Assembly: GCA_041398605.1 (NCBI GenBank)
Contig: JAWKUK010000005.1
Coordinates: forward strand, 124,001 to 188,000
Length of the DNA stretch: 64,000 bases
Source: JAWKUK01 sp041398605
GTDB taxonomy: Bacteria > Planctomycetota > UBA1135 > GCA-002686595
Direction of reading: 5' to 3'
Part shown: piece by piece, positions 63,322 to 64,000 of the stretch
How positions within the stretch are numbered: position 1 is the first letter of the stretch
Layout: each line of letters begins with the position of its first letter
The notes under the pieces: model-generated
Databases searched by the model: none
The model's input: the letters and a program-made list of their open reading frames with translations, nothing else
Told to the model about the DNA's origin: nothing
Program-made: the position numbers and the translations under genes

Positions 63322-64000
63322 TTGAAGTCACCTAGCGGCCACGGACCCGAGCGGCACGGGACGGATCCGGCGCGAGCCGGCGCGGAGCGCGCTGGCGATG
63401 CGCGCATCGTTGTGCGCCACGGGCGGCTCGTGCGGCGCACGGCCCTCGTGTCGGTCCTGACGTTGATGAGCCGCGTGCTGGGCTTCGTGCGCGAGATGAT
63501 CGCGGCGGCCCTCTTTGGCGACGGGTCTGGCATCTACGACGCGTTCATCACCGCGTGGCGGGTCCCGAACCTGTTCCGGCGCTTCCTCGGCGAGGGCGCG
63601 ATCTCCACGAGCTTTCAGACCGCGCTGACGGAGGTCGACGGCGACCACGGCGACGACGCTGGTCGGGCCCTCTTCTGGTCGACGGCGCGCATGCTCACGG
63701 CGATCCTCGTCGCGGTCACCGTCATCGTGATGGCGCTCGTGGTCGTGATGCCTGACGCCATGCCCTTCACGGGCTGGCGCTGGCTCGGGGCCGACCCTGC
63801 GCCGGTGCGCGAGCTGACGATCCGCCTGATGCCGTTTGTGCTGTTCGTCTGCCTGGCGGCGCTCGTCAGCGGCGGCCTGCAGGTGCGCGGCATCTTTGGC
63901 GCGCCCGCCTGGGCGCCGGCCGTCCTGAACGTCGTCTGGCTGGTGACGCTCGCGCTCATCGTGCTGCGCTTTGGTCGGATCGGCCCGGCACCCGCCGAGG
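63322..64000 (+). CDS. murJ: Lipid II flippase MurJ, partial (5' part, window ends inside)
   Basis: The reading frame has the MurJ N-terminus: TLMSRVLGFVREMIAAALFGDGSG, then AWRVPNLFRRFLGEGA. MurJ moves lipid II across the inner membrane for peptidoglycan synthesis. Several membrane helices follow to the window end at 64000, with no stop, so the gene is cut by the window. The start is uncertain: TTG at 63322 (after a TAGAAT box at 63308-63313), GTG at 63412 or GTG at 63430 are possible. The first 30-odd residues from TTG are polar and not conserved, so a later start is plausible. Confidence 0.85.
   Translation, partial: MKSPSGHGPERHGTDPARAGAERAGDARIVVRHGRLVRRTALVSVLTLMSRVLGFVREMIAAALFGDGSGIYDAFITAWRVPNLFRRFLGEGAISTSFQTALTEVDGDHGDDAGRALFWSTARMLTAILVAVTVIVMALVVVMPDAMPFTGWRWLGADPAPVRELTIRLMPFVLFVCLAALVSGGLQVRGIFGAPAWAPAVLNVVWLVTLALIVLRFGRIGPAPAE

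Overview
The window is very GC-rich and gene-dense, with no rRNA, tRNA, CRISPR array or insertion sequence that I can support. Its protein families point to a planctomycete, probably of the marine Engelhardtia/Saltatorellus-like group. The markers are a DUF1501 protein next to a DUF1549/DUF1553 cytochrome protein, a PknB-type kinase with TPR repeats, a sigma factor fused to a membrane segment and carboxypeptidase-regulatory-like domains, and secreted proteins sharing a lineage-type C-terminal domain. The lineage is an inference from gene content. No gene-free stretch exceeds 300 bases; the longest is about 285 bases, at 35442-35726.

The left part (1-31 kb) is a mosaic of short transcription units. 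In order: an anti-sigma-like membrane protein with a DUF3106-like repeat protein; tRNA 2-selenouridine synthase (mnmH); DoxX; an HpnB-like glycosyltransferase divergent from aminopeptidase N; a PqiA-like membrane protein; a Ser/Thr kinase convergent with an AbgT transporter; a PH-domain membrane protein; the DUF1501/DUF1549 pair; PEP carboxylase; two secreted proteins flanking a NicO-like metal permease; the sigma-fusion protein; and a radical SAM protein with an unusual domain order.

The middle part (31-41 kb) holds exported or envelope proteins (VOC, a coiled-coil/STN-like protein, an M28 peptidase), an ABC permease with a DUF3299 lipoprotein, an ATP-grasp protein, an HtrA-type protease and an Rrf2 regulator. 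Two striking DNA structures lie here: a 52-bp perfect palindrome (33454-33505) and a five-copy 20-bp tandem repeat carrying the palindrome TCGTACGA (35541-35636).

The right part (41.3-60.7 kb) is a single-strand block of 22 closely packed minus-strand genes. It starts at a very good sigma-54 promoter (60728-60742). First come two odd regulators (a degenerate histidine-kinase-like protein and a receiver/RsbW-type ATPase protein), then three envelope/TPR proteins, then an FlrB/FlrC-like sensor kinase and NtrC-family activator. The flagellar basal body and motor genes follow: flgB, flgC, fliE, fliF, fliG, fliH, fliI, fliJ, a MotE-like gene, motA, two motB genes, fliL, fliM and fliN. Because the activator sits inside the operon that appears to need it, the layout suggests positive autoregulation. 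Hook, export-gate, P/L-ring and filament genes are absent and must lie elsewhere. The window ends with a VOC protein, an OPT transporter and the 5' part of murJ.
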